The translations under genes and the position numbers were made by a program. Of a stretch of 64,000 nucleotides of DNA, positions 34,995-44,235 are shown in pieces (within the stretch, counting starts at the first letter, position 1; each line of letters opens with the position of its first letter). The notes under the pieces were generated by a model. It saw only the letters and a program-made list of their open reading frames with translations, was not told the DNA's origin and did not search any database. The stretch comes from Psychrobacillus psychrotolerans (GTDB lineage Bacteria > Bacillota > Bacilli > Bacillales_A > Planococcaceae). The stretch covers positions 124,001 through 188,000 of the forward strand of contig NZ_FOXU01000002.1 in assembly GCF_900115805.1 (NCBI RefSeq), written 5' to 3'.

Positions 34995-35843
34995 TTATTC
35001 TTTTACATATTTTCCATGGCGCGGCAATGCTATCGAGTCAAAATCCGTGACTAGCAAGTGTAAATTGCTAGTAAGTAAATCTCCCTTCATAGGTAAACCA
35101 TGTCCAGTTATTGCTACTTTAGGTTTTAAGTTCGAAAGCTTGATTACCGATTCCCTAGCTTTTTCCCAGTCAGGCGTGAGATATCTTGGAGGACCACTTA
35201 TTTCCTGTTCCTGCGTGAACACCTTATACAAATACTCTTGTTTCACTGTAACAAATGCATCTCCCACTATTAATACCCCGTCTTTCTCTCTAAATAAGGA
35301 GATGTGACCCGGGGTATGACCTGGCGTATGAATCCATTGAAAATCATCCATAAAAGGAACTGTTCCATCTGCTGGAAGCACTTCAACATGGTCTCCTAGA
35401 TTTATAGCATCCACAGGGAATAGGAAAGACATTTTGGCTACAGATCCTCCTTCTACTGTTGGATCAGGTTTTGGATAGCTTTCTTTACCTGTTAAAAAAG
35501 GTAATTCTAGTTCATGAGCATAGACAGGGACATTCCACTTATTTACTAATTCAACTATTGCCCCAACATGATCAAAATGTCCATGGGTTAAGATAATTGC
35601 TTTTGGCTTTTTGTTAACACCATATCGTTCTTCTACTGCAGAAATAATTTCATCCGATGAGTAAGGCATACCTGCATCTACTAATACAAAGTCCTCAGAA
35701 TTAGGTTCGCCAACTAAACAAATATTAACGATTTGAATGGTATGGCAATAAATGTCCGGTAATATCTCGATTCCTATACCACTTCCTACCGAAGTTGCTG
35801 GTATATATTTGTAATCGTCACCGTATGATATTGAATTGTCCAA
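34995..35843 (-). CDS. MBL-fold metallo-hydrolase
   Basis: A 282-residue metallo-beta-lactamase-fold hydrolase. The zinc motif THGHFDHVGAIV, the later WIHTPGHTPGHIS and GDAF, and the terminal TGHGLPM supply the expected metal ligands. The substrate is unknown; relatives include glyoxalase II-like and quorum-lactone hydrolases. I choose the TTG at 35843, since GAAAGGGTG lies seven bases upstream; the ATG at 35876 has no ribosome site. Monocistronic. Confidence 0.83.
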   Translation of the reverse strand: MDNSISYGDDYKYIPATSVGSGIGIEILPDIYCHTIQIVNICLVGEPNSEDFVLVDAGMPYSSDEIISAVEERYGVNKKPKAIILTHGHFDHVGAIVELVNKWNVPVYAHELELPFLTGKESYPKPDPTVEGGSVAKMSFLFPVDAINLGDHVEVLPADGTVPFMDDFQWIHTPGHTPGHISLFREKDGVLIVGDAFVTVKQEYLYKVFTQEQEISGPPRYLTPDWEKARESVIKLSNLKPKVAITGHGLPMKGDLLTSNLHLLVTDFDSIALPRHGKYVKE

Positions 35844-35914
35844 GTAATTCACCCTTTCCTTAACTGCCATTAGCATTTCACCGGAATAGCTTATTTATAC
35901 TTTTAGCCAGCTCT

Positions 35915-36832
35915 TTAAACTGAATACCTAACTAATCTTAAAAAATCTTGTTCTCCAACTATTTCAATTGGAAGTCCTTGTTGAATCATCCCTTCTACCT
36001 TTTGCATTTTGGTGCTTTTTATACCCTGTAAGTATTTGGCTAAGTCATTATCTCCCACTACTAAGTAATTTGTTTGATGATCCACCGCCCCTTTACAAAC
36101 TGCTCCACAATTCACTGCAAGTTGTGCTGCTTTCGTTCTGGTCATAGAGTGCATTCTTCCGGTGAAAACAATTTGCGCTTCGTAAAATGGATGCTTAGAA
36201 TTTAGTTCTGCATCTTCCGATTCTAAAAACTCGATTGTCATGTCTGCTTTATTTTTGCGTTGGGCCGGTTGCTTTTTAGCTTGAATGGATGACTTTATCG
36301 TCACATTATGTAGTTTGGCCAGTTGTTTCACTGTACTTGTCTGAGTTCTCTGCAGGGCTTCTAATGTAATAATAGCAGCAGCGCGAGCATCCTCTAAAGC
36401 ATCGTGATGTCTCAAACTAATACCCAAATAATTCGATACAGTCGATAGCTTATGATTGTATAATTGCGGCCACACTTTTTTGGCAATTCGAAAAGAACAT
36501 CCATATTCAAAATGTGGAGATGGTTCATGGAATTGACGCAAACATTCTTGTAAAACACCCATATCAAAACTTGCATTGTGTGCAATAATAACTTGACCTT
36601 CAATAAGATCTTTCATGTTCGGCCAAAATTCCTCAAAGGTTGGTGCTCCATGCACCATATGTTCAGTAATTCCATGAATTTTTGTATTATAATAATGGAA
36701 TTCACTTAACGGATTTATTAAGGATTGTATTTCTCTATATATTTTCCCGTTCTTTACTTGTACGATTCCTACTGAACATACACTAGAACGAAGATTATTG
36801 GCTGTTTCAAAATCGATAGCTATAAAGTCCAT
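35915..36832 (-). CDS. DEDDh exonuclease with BRCT domain (DnaQ-like)
   Basis: A 305-residue protein. The N-terminal 3'-5' exonuclease (about residues 1-165) has FIAIDFETAN (Exo I), IIAHNASFDMGVL (Exo II) and HHDALEDARAAA (Exo III), the DEDDh set. The C-terminal BRCT domain (about 218-300) has IVFTGRMHSMTRTKAAQLA and NYLVVGD. It resembles the DNA polymerase III epsilon-like nucleases of Firmicutes and probably works in repair or RNA processing rather than replication proofreading, since PolC carries its own exonuclease. Monocistronic. Confidence 0.88.
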   Translation of the reverse strand: MDFIAIDFETANNLRSSVCSVGIVQVKNGKIYREIQSLINPLSEFHYYNTKIHGITEHMVHGAPTFEEFWPNMKDLIEGQVIIAHNASFDMGVLQECLRQFHEPSPHFEYGCSFRIAKKVWPQLYNHKLSTVSNYLGISLRHHDALEDARAAAIITLEALQRTQTSTVKQLAKLHNVTIKSSIQAKKQPAQRKNKADMTIEFLESEDAELNSKHPFYEAQIVFTGRMHSMTRTKAAQLAVNCGAVCKGAVDHQTNYLVVGDNDLAKYLQGIKSTKMQKVEGMIQQGLPIEIVGEQDFLRLVRYSV

Positions 36833-36889
36833 TTACTTCACCTCATTTAGTTAGATCGTCTCTCATTATCTCATAATAGAATACAAAGA

Positions 36890-36915
36890 AGAACCTCTCC
36901 AATTAGAGAGGCTCT
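36890..36915 (-). terminator. Terminator of the long YflT-domain gene
   Basis: AGAGCCTCTC pairs with GAGAGGTTCT on the minus strand (one G-U pair), then CTTCTTTG. It lies 17 bp after the stop. Confidence 0.65.
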
Positions 36916-36931
36916 ATCCGTTATCTTAAAA

Positions 36932-37777
36932 TTAATACAGTCTATTAGTTGGAGGGATATCATCTAGTTTCTTTTGAAATTCCAACTTTTCTTCGTGTTG
37001 ATCATGAGAAAGTCTTTCCTCTTCTTCCTCTTCCACTAATTCACTCCCATAAGCCGCTGGACCTAGATTCGGATCTGCTCCTGGTGAGTGAGCACCGTAT
37101 GATTTTTCTTCGATTGTAATGCTCTCGTCAATAGTCGGACGAGACTCTCTTACTTCTTTATCTTCCTGCATAGAGTGACCAATATGATTTTCTTCTCTTG
37201 CTAAGTATGGGTCAGTGGCAAAAGTTTCTCCACGTGCAAAGCGGTCCTGTGGTTCATCAAAGCGCCCATCAGTTTCGTTTACAAAATCATTGTTAGAAGG
37301 TGTAAAACCTTGCTCTTTAGCATATTCACTAATCGGCTCTTCGTTTTCCATGAAACGGTTTTGTACAACATCTGTACCTACTGTATCTGTATACTCTTGC
37401 TCAAATTCATTCTCATGAGTACCGTATACCATTGGTTCATCATTATGTGTTAAAACATCTGTGTAGAGAACAATACTTCCTCTTGCCACTTCTTCAGCAT
37501 ATTTTGTTCTTTCTTCTTCACTTAGATCTAATTTACGTAAACCTTCCGCTACTGCATCTTCTCCAGTAAACCAAGATTTGAACTTATCCATAAATGTTCC
37601 AGCCTCATGTGTAGAAACTTCTGAGTGACGACTAAGTGTATTTAAATGAGCATTTTCAGTTGAAATTACATGTATATCGCTTTCTGCATAACCTTGATTT
37701 TGTAGGGCTTCCAATTTATCATACATTTCTTCTTCGGTACGAGCAATTTCAATTCGTCTATTCGATTCAATGTTCAT
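36932..37777 (-). CDS. YflT-domain general stress protein with long acidic tail
   Basis: A 281-residue protein. The first about 110 residues form a YflT domain: ALQNQGYAESDIHVIS, then DKFKSWFTGEDAVAEGLRKL and EVARGSIVLYTDV. The remaining 170 residues are acidic, low in hydrophobic residues and probably disordered, with EEEEEERLSHDQHEEKLEF near the end. The tail is an extension absent from the short homologue at 11040. A SigB promoter (GTTTAA, 15 bp, GGGTAA) lies upstream, so it belongs to the general stress regulon. The molecular role is unknown. Confidence 0.83.
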   Translation of the reverse strand: MNIESNRRIEIARTEEEMYDKLEALQNQGYAESDIHVISTENAHLNTLSRHSEVSTHEAGTFMDKFKSWFTGEDAVAEGLRKLDLSEEERTKYAEEVARGSIVLYTDVLTHNDEPMVYGTHENEFEQEYTDTVGTDVVQNRFMENEEPISEYAKEQGFTPSNNDFVNETDGRFDEPQDRFARGETFATDPYLAREENHIGHSMQEDKEVRESRPTIDESITIEEKSYGAHSPGADPNLGPAAYGSELVEEEEEERLSHDQHEEKLEFQKKLDDIPPTNRLY

Positions 37778-37815
37778 GGTGTTGCCTCCTCAAAATTTAT
37801 TGTGTTATTCTTTCC

Positions 37816-37842
37816 TTACCCTTCTTAAGTTATAACTTAAAC
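37816..37842 (-). promoter_or_regulatory. SigB promoter of the long YflT-domain gene
   Basis: On the minus strand GTTTAA (37842-37837), a 15-bp spacer and GGGTAA (37821-37816) match the SigB consensus, about 40 bp before the start codon. Confidence 0.72.
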
Positions 37843-37892
37843 ACAATGCAGCTAATGTTAATCGATTTGTAATGTAACAGTAATTATTCAAG

Positions 37893-38065
37893 TACATAAA
37901 GTTATTGATAGAAGTGATAAATATTATAGGAAAAACCGAGCAAAATATGAGGCCCTTGTACGTCAAAACCTGTTTATATCGTTTTCAAAGAGCGTTGGAC
38001 AGCCGTATTGCTATAAGATTACCCGTTTGATTTTTAAAGAGGCTAGTCATGACTAGCCTCTTTTT
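37893..38065 (+). ncRNA. Possible small RNA or tiny-ORF transcript
   Basis: A promoter-like TTATTG, 17 bp, TATAGG lies near 37903-37931. A perfect terminator palindrome at 38036-38063 follows about 110 bases later, with no larger gene between. The transcript contains a 27-codon frame from ATG 37947 to TGA 38030 (MRPLYVKTCLYRFQRALDSR and seven more residues), but no ribosome site precedes it. It could be a small RNA or a tiny gene. I do not recognise a known RNA family. Confidence 0.35.
38036..38065. terminator. Terminator palindrome without an adjacent long gene
   Basis: AAAGAGGCTAGTCA and TGACTAGCCTCTTT are a perfect 14-bp palindrome followed by TT. In a terminator the innermost bases form the loop. 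It must serve a short transcript from the left, since no long gene ends here. Confidence 0.8.
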
Positions 38066-38350
38066 CTCGGTATTTTTATGGCTTTTAACTGCCCATCTTC
38101 CTTATACAACTTAAAAACAGGTTAGTTCGTTTTTGGATAACTAGAAAAAAGAAAATCTCCTATTTCTGTAGAAGCTCACGAAGATGCAATTTCTTTCGCT
38201 CGTTCGCTTCTTTATTTAGGTATGACTTACTATTTCTCTTTAACTCCACTGGATTATAGCGAATCCTTTTTCTTCCTCCCTCTTTGCAGAATAGTATCGC
38301 TAATTAAAAAGACAATCTTATCGTGCAGTAGTACTCACTTAATTGATTGT
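38066..38350. other. Gene-free stretch
   Basis: About 285 bases with no supported gene or RNA. Short T-rich runs and small open frames without ribosome sites are all that is visible. Confidence 0.45.
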
Positions 38351-38370
38351 AGTGAAATAGGCGACATCGA

Positions 38371-38450
38371 TGGGAACAACGCGAGCTGAAAGCACCGCAG
38401 GAGCATATGTTTTTGTAGTGACGAGGAGATTGAAGCCGTGCCCACGGAGA
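38371..38450 (-). repeat. Dispersed intergenic repeat, copy 1
   Basis: Read on the minus strand it contains CCGTGGGCACGGCTTCA, then CTCCTCGTCACTAC, ACATATGCTCCTGCGGT and TTTCAGCTCGCGTTGTTCCCA. The same ordered blocks occur in the copies at 57.4 and 63.8 kb. The GC content is well above its surroundings. It contains no gene. Confidence 0.75.
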
Positions 38451-38599
38451 CTTGGTCACAAAGGCATTGCCACAAGACGTGGCGCTCTAAGCCTTTGTTC
38501 TCCACATGTAGAGGAAATCAGTAGTATTATTCATTCTTAAATGTTCTGCAAATCCAGTGTTCATGCTGTTTTTTTTATATACTTTCTAATCTTGTCAAA

Positions 38600-38641
38600 A
38601 AAAGCCTTGAGGAACGATATTCATCGTCGCTCAAGGCTTTT
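38600..38641 (-). terminator. Terminator of the YusW-like lipoprotein gene
   Basis: AAAAGCCTTGAG and CTCAAGGCTTTT form a 12-bp stem, with ACGAT/ATCGT pairing inside the loop. On the minus strand the tail is GCTTTTTTT. It begins 6 bp after the stop. Confidence 0.88.
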
Positions 38642-38646
38642 AAATT

Positions 38647-39084
38647 CTATTTTATATCGCTAAACTCTTGTGTATCTCCATCAGAGAATTCTATTTCTAG
38701 CTCAAACTCTTTATAATCCTCTACTCCAAATGCTTTAGTAACCTTTTCAATCACTTCTTCTTTGCTCATATCTTTTGTTAGTGCAAGTTCTTTAAAGATT
38801 GGCTCTAACTCTGCATAAGCCTCGTCACCAGAAAGTTTTTTTGACTCTATTTGGTTTGTATACTCCGCTTCTGTTTCGGAGACATCAATATCAAAAGAAG
38901 CATCAACGGCATCCTTCTGATCTACCGTGTCTATATCTAAATCAAATGACTGAAAACCAAATTCACTTTGAGCGGTCTCTTTGTCAGGTGCTTCACTAAC
39001 TTCTTCCTTGTCCCCACAAGCCCCTAATATTAATACAGATGACATAATTACACTACCAAGTAATGAATATTTTTTTACTTTCAT
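38647..39084 (-). CDS. YusW-like lipoprotein
   Basis: A 145-residue lipoprotein. The lipobox LGAC places the lipidated cysteine near residue 23, so the mature protein is anchored on the outer face of the membrane. The mature part is very acidic, with a repeated FDLDIDT...FDIDVS strand pattern, a helical stretch and a closing FELEIEFSDGD, resembling the YusW domain. The function is unknown. The start at 39084 follows GGAGTG; the GTG at 39093 is part of that ribosome site. Confidence 0.78.
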   Translation of the reverse strand: MKVKKYSLLGSVIMSSVLILGACGDKEEVSEAPDKETAQSEFGFQSFDLDIDTVDQKDAVDASFDIDVSETEAEYTNQIESKKLSGDEAYAELEPIFKELALTKDMSKEEVIEKVTKAFGVEDYKEFELEIEFSDGDTQEFSDIK

Positions 39085-39170
39085 TTTAAGCACTCCTTCA
39101 TTTTCGTATGAAATTGGTTTCTATTTAGAGTTATCTCCATTTTCCTAAGAAATAAACTACTCACGAGTAA

Positions 39171-39398
39171 TTATCCAGGAAAACGTTCCTCACTGGCCGA
39201 TGTTGATTTAGTATTTCGTTTATTTTTTTCATCTTTTACCTTTTCATTCAACTCTTCTACCGGTATAGGATCCACTGTTTTCATATCTTCATCTGTATCG
39301 AATATACTTTCTTTTTCGGTATTTAATAGATCCGGATTATCCATAATACGTCCGGAAATATCTTGTTTCTCTTTATCTGTTGGATGCTTTTTCGTCAT
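39171..39398 (-). CDS. Small acidic protein of unknown function
   Basis: A 75-residue, highly charged protein without hydrophobic segments, starting MTKKHPTDKEKQDISG and containing ESIFDTDEDMKTVDPIPVEE. It is probably disordered. The ATG at 39398 follows GAGGAG. A SigB-like sequence, GTTTAG-13 bp-GGATAA, lies upstream on the minus strand (39457-39433). It stands divergently from another SigB-type small gene. I do not recognise the family. Confidence 0.68.
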   Translation of the reverse strand: MTKKHPTDKEKQDISGRIMDNPDLLNTEKESIFDTDEDMKTVDPIPVEELNEKVKDEKNKRNTKSTSASEERFPG

Positions 39399-39432
39399 TT
39401 CTTCCACTCCTCTTTAATGTGTTTTAAATTGT

Positions 39433-39457
39433 TTATCCTTATTTTCAATTACTAAAC
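39433..39457 (-). promoter_or_regulatory. Candidate SigB promoter of the 75-residue protein
   Basis: GTTTAG (39457-39452), a 13-bp spacer and GGATAA (39438-39433), with one mismatch from consensus in each box. Confidence 0.45.
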
Positions 39458-39471
39458 ATCTTACCTTGTTT

Positions 39472-39496
39472 GTTTAACTTCAAAAAATATGGGAAA
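39472..39496 (+). promoter_or_regulatory. SigB promoter of the 64-residue protein
   Basis: GTTTAA (39472-39477), 13 bp, then GGGAAA (39491-39496), 40 bp before the ATG. A good match to the SigB consensus. Confidence 0.65.
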
Positions 39497-39535
39497 ACAA
39501 TTTATAACAAAATAATTTGAGGAGGAAACGAACTT

Positions 39536-39730
39536 ATGAATAAAAACAAAATGGCAATCACCGCTTTAGGTCTTGGAGCTGCATTTTTGATGAGAAATAA
39601 AGGATCACGGGACAAAATAGCAAAACAATTCGAAAGTTTTACGAATACTCCTATTCGAGGAACCAAAACAAATCAAACAACTAGTAACTCTTCCAAAGAC
39701 AAGGGTATTTTAGGTGGACTATTTAGTTAG
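39536..39730 (+). CDS. Small SigB-type protein of unknown function
   Basis: A 64-residue protein. A short hydrophobic stretch (AITALGLGAAFLM, residues 7-19) is followed by a basic, Thr/Asn-rich tail ending GILGGLFS. It could be a small membrane-associated protein. The ATG follows TGAGGAGG. The SigB-type promoter at 39472-39496 suggests stress induction. I do not recognise the family. Confidence 0.7.
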   Translation: MNKNKMAITALGLGAAFLMRNKGSRDKIAKQFESFTNTPIRGTKTNQTTSNSSKDKGILGGLFS

Positions 39731-39775
39731 ACCTTTAATAGAAATCTTACGTTCGCTACAATTAAATTTGATGCT

Positions 39776-39812
39776 GAAAGCCGACCTTCCAATAGAAAGT
39801 CGGCTTTCAATT
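39776..39812. terminator. Bidirectional terminator
   Basis: GAAAGCCGAC and GTCGGCTTTC form a 10-bp stem, extended inward by CTT/AAG-like pairing. It lies between the small SigB-type gene and the convergent chemoreceptor gene. Confidence 0.8.
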
Positions 39813-39918
39813 TGTCCTTCTTTTGCAAATTCCACACATAGCTGTTGTGCACTAAGATTGTATAACTTCATAAACAATAAAAAGAGTAGACATTTTCTCT
39901 GTACCCCTATATCGTGTT

Positions 39919-42003
39919 CTATAATTTAAATCGATTTACTACTTCTTGTAATTCCTCAACGATCGTATTCATATGAGTAATAGAGTTTCCTACTCTCTCT
40001 AACTCCGTTTGTTGATCATTTGCAGATGCACTTACTTGTTCCGCTGAGGCTGCAGTTTCCTCAGATACAGCCGATATATTTTGTATTGCCATAATCACAT
40101 TATTTTTGTTTTCTAACATACTACTGATTTCTTCTACTAATTGCTTGATCCCTAACTCAATCTCTGCAGTTAATACTTTATTATTATTAAATGCTTTTTC
40201 GGTACTACGTACTGATTGATTTTGTGCTTGCATCATCTTCGCATTTTCAGAAATAATTGAAACGGTTTGCTTAGATTCTAGCATAATTCCTTGCACAATC
40301 TGATTAATCACTTCTGTTTCTCGCTTAGATTGCTCTGCAAGTTTTCTAACTTCCTCTGCAACTACTGCAAACCCCTTTCCATGTTCACCGGCACGAGCCG
40401 CTTCAATACTTGCATTTAAAGCAAGTAGATTCGTTTGCTCCGTTAAACCTTGAATAGATCCAATCACTTGGTTGATATTGCTAATATTCGAGACCAATGT
40501 TTCGATTTGAGATTGCACCTTACTATTAATTTCATTTGTCTGTGCATTCTGTTCTCCTAGTCTGACCACTTCTTTTATACCATTTTCGGTTGATACTTTA
40601 TTTTTCAAAGATAATTCATCCATTTGAGAGGAAATCATTTTTAATGATTCTATTTTATCTGAAAGCTGTATCATCAGATCATTTGTTTCTTCTGTATCTT
40701 CTGATTGCATAGCAGCTCCTTCTGCAATTTCATTAGTAGCTAAAGTAATTTCATCACTAGAAGCTACTACTTCATCAAACACCTCATGTACATTATTAGA
40801 AGTTTTATATAAAAGTGTAGAGGAATCTAATACCGTGTGTATCGCATCGTTCGTTTTAACTAACATATTATTATAAGCCGATGCAACAGCTCCTATTTCA
40901 TCTGGTTTAATATATACACTGTCTACTTTTTTTGTTAAATCCCCAACTGCAGCCAGTTCGATAGACTCTCGTAGAAATTTCAATGGTCTTAACTGTCTAA
41001 AGATAAACCAAACGGACACTGCCGCCATCAATACGACCATAATAATGGCACCTATTATATTAACAAGCAATATTTCAGTGAAGGTTTCTAGTATTTTAGA
41101 CTTTGGTAAAACCAATTGAACAGACCAAATTTCATCTGCACCTTCTAAGAGCATTGGAGCAAAAGCGTTAAAAGCTTCTTCCTTTAATGATTTTGAGTCT
41201 ACATACAAACTTCCTTCATGTTCACTAACGATATTCTTCTTTACTCCTGACCAATCTATTGCATCTTGCATATTAGACCAATTCATCTTGTCATTAATAC
41301 TATTTACTATTAATGTACCTTCATCTGTAATAATACCTGCATAACCACCTGGTGGAGCAATCGTTGCCACTACCTCTTCTAAGAATTCGATTGTTATGTC
41401 TGCTGTTATCACACCAAAGAAAGTACCCTCCTTTGTTAGTAAAGGCATGGCTATAGTAGTCATCGGGACCGATTTTCCTGCTGTTTCGTACATATATGGC
41501 TCTGATAAGATAGCACGTTTTTCATTTTTAGGAACAGTGTACCAAGCTGCATCTTTGTCTTCATAATTCATAAGTTTCTCCGTCACAATAGATGTTCCAC
41601 TTCTAAATAAATAGGGAATAAATCGATTTGAACTATCCATGAGATCAGCTTGGTATGTCTCGCCTTTGGCAACTCCGCTCTCTAATAGTAATGAAACACC
41701 AAAAACATTATCATTACTTTCTAAATTTGTTTGTAGAATTTGTACTAATTCTTCTCCCTCAAGTCGGTTGTTTCTTTCTGATAGTTCTATTAAATTTTTC
41801 GTATTATATAACATTTCATTTATTTCTTGAAAACGATCACCTATTAAAGAGGCCGCAAGTTTAGCATCTACTAAAGTCGAACTTTCCGCATCTTTTATAC
41901 TTTGGTTATATAGAATCGTACTTGTAACTGTTGAATAAATTAGGAATAACACTAAAAAAAGTCCAACTATTATAACGGACAATTTTTTCGAAATACTTTT
42001 CAC
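39919..42003 (-). CDS. Methyl-accepting chemotaxis protein
   Basis: A 694-residue transmembrane chemoreceptor. A first membrane helix (about residues 8-30) leads into an extracellular dCache-type sensor (about 35-280) with [20 protein letters not shown] and [17 protein letters not shown]. The second helix (about 300-325) is followed by HAMP (to about 375) and a signalling domain whose hairpin tip [20 protein letters not shown] is intact. dCache receptors bind small ligands such as amino acids; the ligand here is unknown. Translation starts at GTG 42003 after AAGGAGAG. It is an orphan with no other chemotaxis gene nearby. Confidence 0.92.
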   Translation of the reverse strand: MKSISKKLSVIIVGLFLVLFLIYSTVTSTILYNQSIKDAESSTLVDAKLAASLIGDRFQEINEMLYNTKNLIELSERNNRLEGEELVQILQTNLESNDNVFGVSLLLESGVAKGETYQADLMDSSNRFIPYLFRSGTSIVTEKLMNYEDKDAAWYTVPKNEKRAILSEPYMYETAGKSVPMTTIAMPLLTKEGTFFGVITADITIEFLEEVVATIAPPGGYAGIITDEGTLIVNSINDKMNWSNMQDAIDWSGVKKNIVSEHEGSLYVDSKSLKEEAFNAFAPMLLEGADEIWSVQLVLPKSKILETFTEILLVNIIGAIIMVVLMAAVSVWFIFRQLRPLKFLRESIELAAVGDLTKKVDSVYIKPDEIGAVASAYNNMLVKTNDAIHTVLDSSTLLYKTSNNVHEVFDEVVASSDEITLATNEIAEGAAMQSEDTEETNDLMIQLSDKIESLKMISSQMDELSLKNKVSTENGIKEVVRLGEQNAQTNEINSKVQSQIETLVSNISNINQVIGSIQGLTEQTNLLALNASIEAARAGEHGKGFAVVAEEVRKLAEQSKRETEVINQIVQGIMLESKQTVSIISENAKMMQAQNQSVRSTEKAFNNNKVLTAEIELGIKQLVEEISSMLENKNNVIMAIQNISAVSEETAASAEQVSASANDQQTELERVGNSITHMNTIVEELQEVVNRFKL

Positions 42004-42136
42004 TTCTTCATCTCTCCTTGTTAATTTATATATTAAGTCGTAAGTAGCATACCTTTAAAACGAACCAAAAGACCCAATATTAAATATAGCACAAGAGACC
42101 TATAAAAATTAATAATCAGAATTTCCTGAGAATGTT

Positions 42137-42179
42137 AAAAGATCACCGCTTATTAAAATTCAATAGACGGTGACCTTTT
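42137..42179 (-). terminator. Terminator of the SEC-C protein gene
   Basis: AAAAGGTCACCG pairs with CGGTGATCTTTT (G-U allowed) with an inner TATT/AATA pairing. It starts 10 bp after the stop. Confidence 0.75.
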
Positions 42180-42188
42180 ATTTTTAAA

Positions 42189-43175
42189 CTATTTTGCTTG
42201 ATAATACGCTGTTAAATCATTATAGTACTTGTTTAAAGAAGAGGTGGAAACATCAAAAGCCTCTGCAATCTCTTTAATCGTCATATCAAACGGTTCAAAT
42301 AACCCATTTTCCTGACCAAATCGAATGGCTCCAGCAGCAATCGCTACTTCTTTACGTGCATTTGGCTGTTGCTCCACTAAATAGTCCTCAACTATTTCAA
42401 TAAAGTTACCATACTCTCGATTATTTTTCTCTAAGAAATCGATTGCAACCTGTAATACTCCCACTTCAAAGTTTGTATACTCTCCGCCTTCATAGCCATT
42501 TTGTCCAAGTAGTTTCCACAGAGTTGCTCCCAGTTCCTTTAAAAAGGCCGAGGCAGAAAGTTTTTCTTGTTTTTCAAATTGTTTTTCTACACTATCAAAA
42601 ACGTTCTGGTGATCGACAGGGAAGAAAACTAAGCTAGAAATAGCTAAATAATGATTTTCTTCGGCAGAGCTATCCGGCAAGATGAAGCAGTACACATGAA
42701 CTCCAACAGGCACCGGCTTATCACTTTCTCGTCTAAGTTGAATGCTTTCTTTTGTGAGTATGTGTGAAACCGTCATATAGTGCTCTTTTACTTCAATCAC
42801 TTTCCCTACAAAAACCTGCGGCTCGTTCCACTGGTTTAATACACTTAGTGTAGAAGGTCGTACCATTATTTTCTTCTGCTTTTTAAGATAATCTAACCAT
42901 ATTTCCTGCTTGTAATGGAAAAAGAACTCGTCCATTACAATAGCTTCAATCATTTCTAAGTCTAAATAATCACCTATTACTTTGCTCCAAGCACTCACAA
43001 GATCCGCATAATCTTCCATATCCTTACGTTCTGGATAGTGATCATAAAAGGATTGTAATATTCTTTCCAATTCCTCTGTTTGTACCTCTTCTATAGAATC
43101 ATTCTGCTTCGACTCGCAGCACTTTTTATATTTTTTTCCACTACCACATGGACAAGGATCATTTCGACCTACCAT
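42189..43175 (-). CDS. SEC-C metal-binding domain protein
   Basis: A 328-residue protein with an N-terminal SEC-C zinc motif, [18 protein letters not shown] (residues 3-20), like the C-terminal motif of SecA. The middle is an uncharacterised domain, and the C-terminus ([20 protein letters not shown]) looks like a helix-turn-helix. The combination suggests a regulatory or nucleic-acid-linked role, but no function is established. The start at 43175 follows AGAAGGAAG. Monocistronic. Confidence 0.8.
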   Translation of the reverse strand: MVGRNDPCPCGSGKKYKKCCESKQNDSIEEVQTEELERILQSFYDHYPERKDMEDYADLVSAWSKVIGDYLDLEMIEAIVMDEFFFHYKQEIWLDYLKKQKKIMVRPSTLSVLNQWNEPQVFVGKVIEVKEHYMTVSHILTKESIQLRRESDKPVPVGVHVYCFILPDSSAEENHYLAISSLVFFPVDHQNVFDSVEKQFEKQEKLSASAFLKELGATLWKLLGQNGYEGGEYTNFEVGVLQVAIDFLEKNNREYGNFIEIVEDYLVEQQPNARKEVAIAAGAIRFGQENGLFEPFDMTIKEIAEAFDVSTSSLNKYYNDLTAYYQAK

Positions 43176-43385
43176 ATATAACACTTCCTTCTCTTTTGGT
43201 AAGTGCTTATTTTAACATGAAATCAAGCAAAATTTAAGGTTTAGTCTAAAATAGATAGGAAAACAAATAACATTTTTATAAATATTTCAAAAAATATCTA
43301 GCAAATCTGTGTGTAACTAAGATTTCCTCCGCAAAATAGGGTATACTTAACATAGGAGTCTGTAAATGTCGAGGAGGTATGGAAT

Positions 43386-43817
43386 ATGTCAGTTGCTAGT
43401 GAAGCGTCTCAAGTGAACTTAGATTTTCTTATTAACGATTTAGGTCTCAAGCAAGTGTCGAATACAGCATTGTTCCGTAAAGGGAATATTTTAGTTCTAT
43501 CACCATCTGTTCAAAACAAATCGAATACGTTTGAGTTAGGTGAATCCCTAATGAAAAAGTTCAATCCTGAAACAGACGAGGGATACTTATTAATCCGTAT
43601 AAAAGAAAAGTTTTTGATGGCTAAGTTGCACCCGTTTCAACGTAAAATGATGACAAAGGATACGGAAAAGAGTACAAAAAGTAAACCGTCTTTTTGGAAA
43701 TTTAATGTAATAGAGTCCATCATTCCGCGTATAGAAAATAGCGGTGATCGTGAGTTAACTTATAAAATTCAAGCCCCAACGAAGCAACAACTAACTACCT
43801 TTTTCAATAAAAAGTAA
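43386..43817 (+). CDS. Conserved-looking hypothetical protein
   Basis: A 143-residue cytoplasmic protein without signal peptide or membrane helix; I do not recognise the family. It has an alpha/beta pattern, a basic middle (LHPFQRKMMTKDTEKSTKSK) and a C-terminus ending FFNKK. The ribosome site GAGGAGG is seven bases before the ATG, a TATACT -10-like box lies upstream, and a strong terminator follows. This makes it a real, independently expressed gene. Confidence 0.72.
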   Translation: MSVASEASQVNLDFLINDLGLKQVSNTALFRKGNILVLSPSVQNKSNTFELGESLMKKFNPETDEGYLLIRIKEKFLMAKLHPFQRKMMTKDTEKSTKSKPSFWKFNVIESIIPRIENSGDRELTYKIQAPTKQQLTTFFNKK

Positions 43818-43864
43818 AAAAACTCAAGTACTTGGAGAATTCAGTCCATGTACTTGAGTTTTTT
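43817..43864 (+). terminator. Strong terminator
   Basis: AAAAAACTCAAGTAC pairs perfectly over 15 bp with GTACTTGAGTTTTTT. It directly follows the stop codon of the 143-residue protein. Confidence 0.92.
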
Positions 43865-44024
43865 GTTTTGCTATCGAGCTTACGATACTTTTTCGTGTAT
43901 AACTAACAACGTTTTTTAATGAAGTTCTTTCTGTATACTAAACTAATATTTTTCCAACTCCCGTGTAAATCGTTTGAAATTAGCCATATTAAGTTAGATC
44001 GAACAAATGGAGAGGAGTTTTTAC

Positions 44025-44180
44025 ATGGGAAGAGACGATAAAAAAGGTAGAAGTAACAACAAAGATTCATTACCTCAAACGCCTAAAAACCTTAAAATCA
44101 AACCAAACGAAATTCAAGAAGAATTTGCCAAGGAATTTGAAGAACTAAATAAAACTGCTCCGAAGGTCAAAAGAAAATAA
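44025..44180 (+). CDS. Small basic hydrophilic protein (YfhD-like?)
   Basis: A 51-residue gene, MGRDDKKGRSNNKDSLPQTP at its start and EEFAKEFEELNK in the second half, with no hydrophobic segment. AGAGGAG lies eight bases before the ATG, and a strong terminator directly follows. The MGR opening and LPQTPKN stretch recall the small YfhD proteins of Bacillus, but I am not sure. Such proteins are often spore or stress associated. Confidence 0.7.
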   Translation: MGRDDKKGRSNNKDSLPQTPKNLKIKPNEIQEEFAKEFEELNKTAPKVKRK

Positions 44181-44226
44181 GCACCAGGAAACCCACTTCT
44201 ATAGGTGGGTTTCCTAGTGCTTTTAT
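44181..44226. terminator. Strong bidirectional terminator
   Basis: GCACCAGGAAACCCAC pairs over 16 bp, one mismatch, with GTGGGTTTCCTAGTGC, followed by TTTTATTT. It ends the small gene and the mtl-pts operon. Confidence 0.92.
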
Positions 44227-44235
44227 TTGAAAATA

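Noticed and set aside
38066-38350. Remnant of an insertion sequence
   Set aside because: No transposase fragment, terminal repeats or target duplication could be seen.
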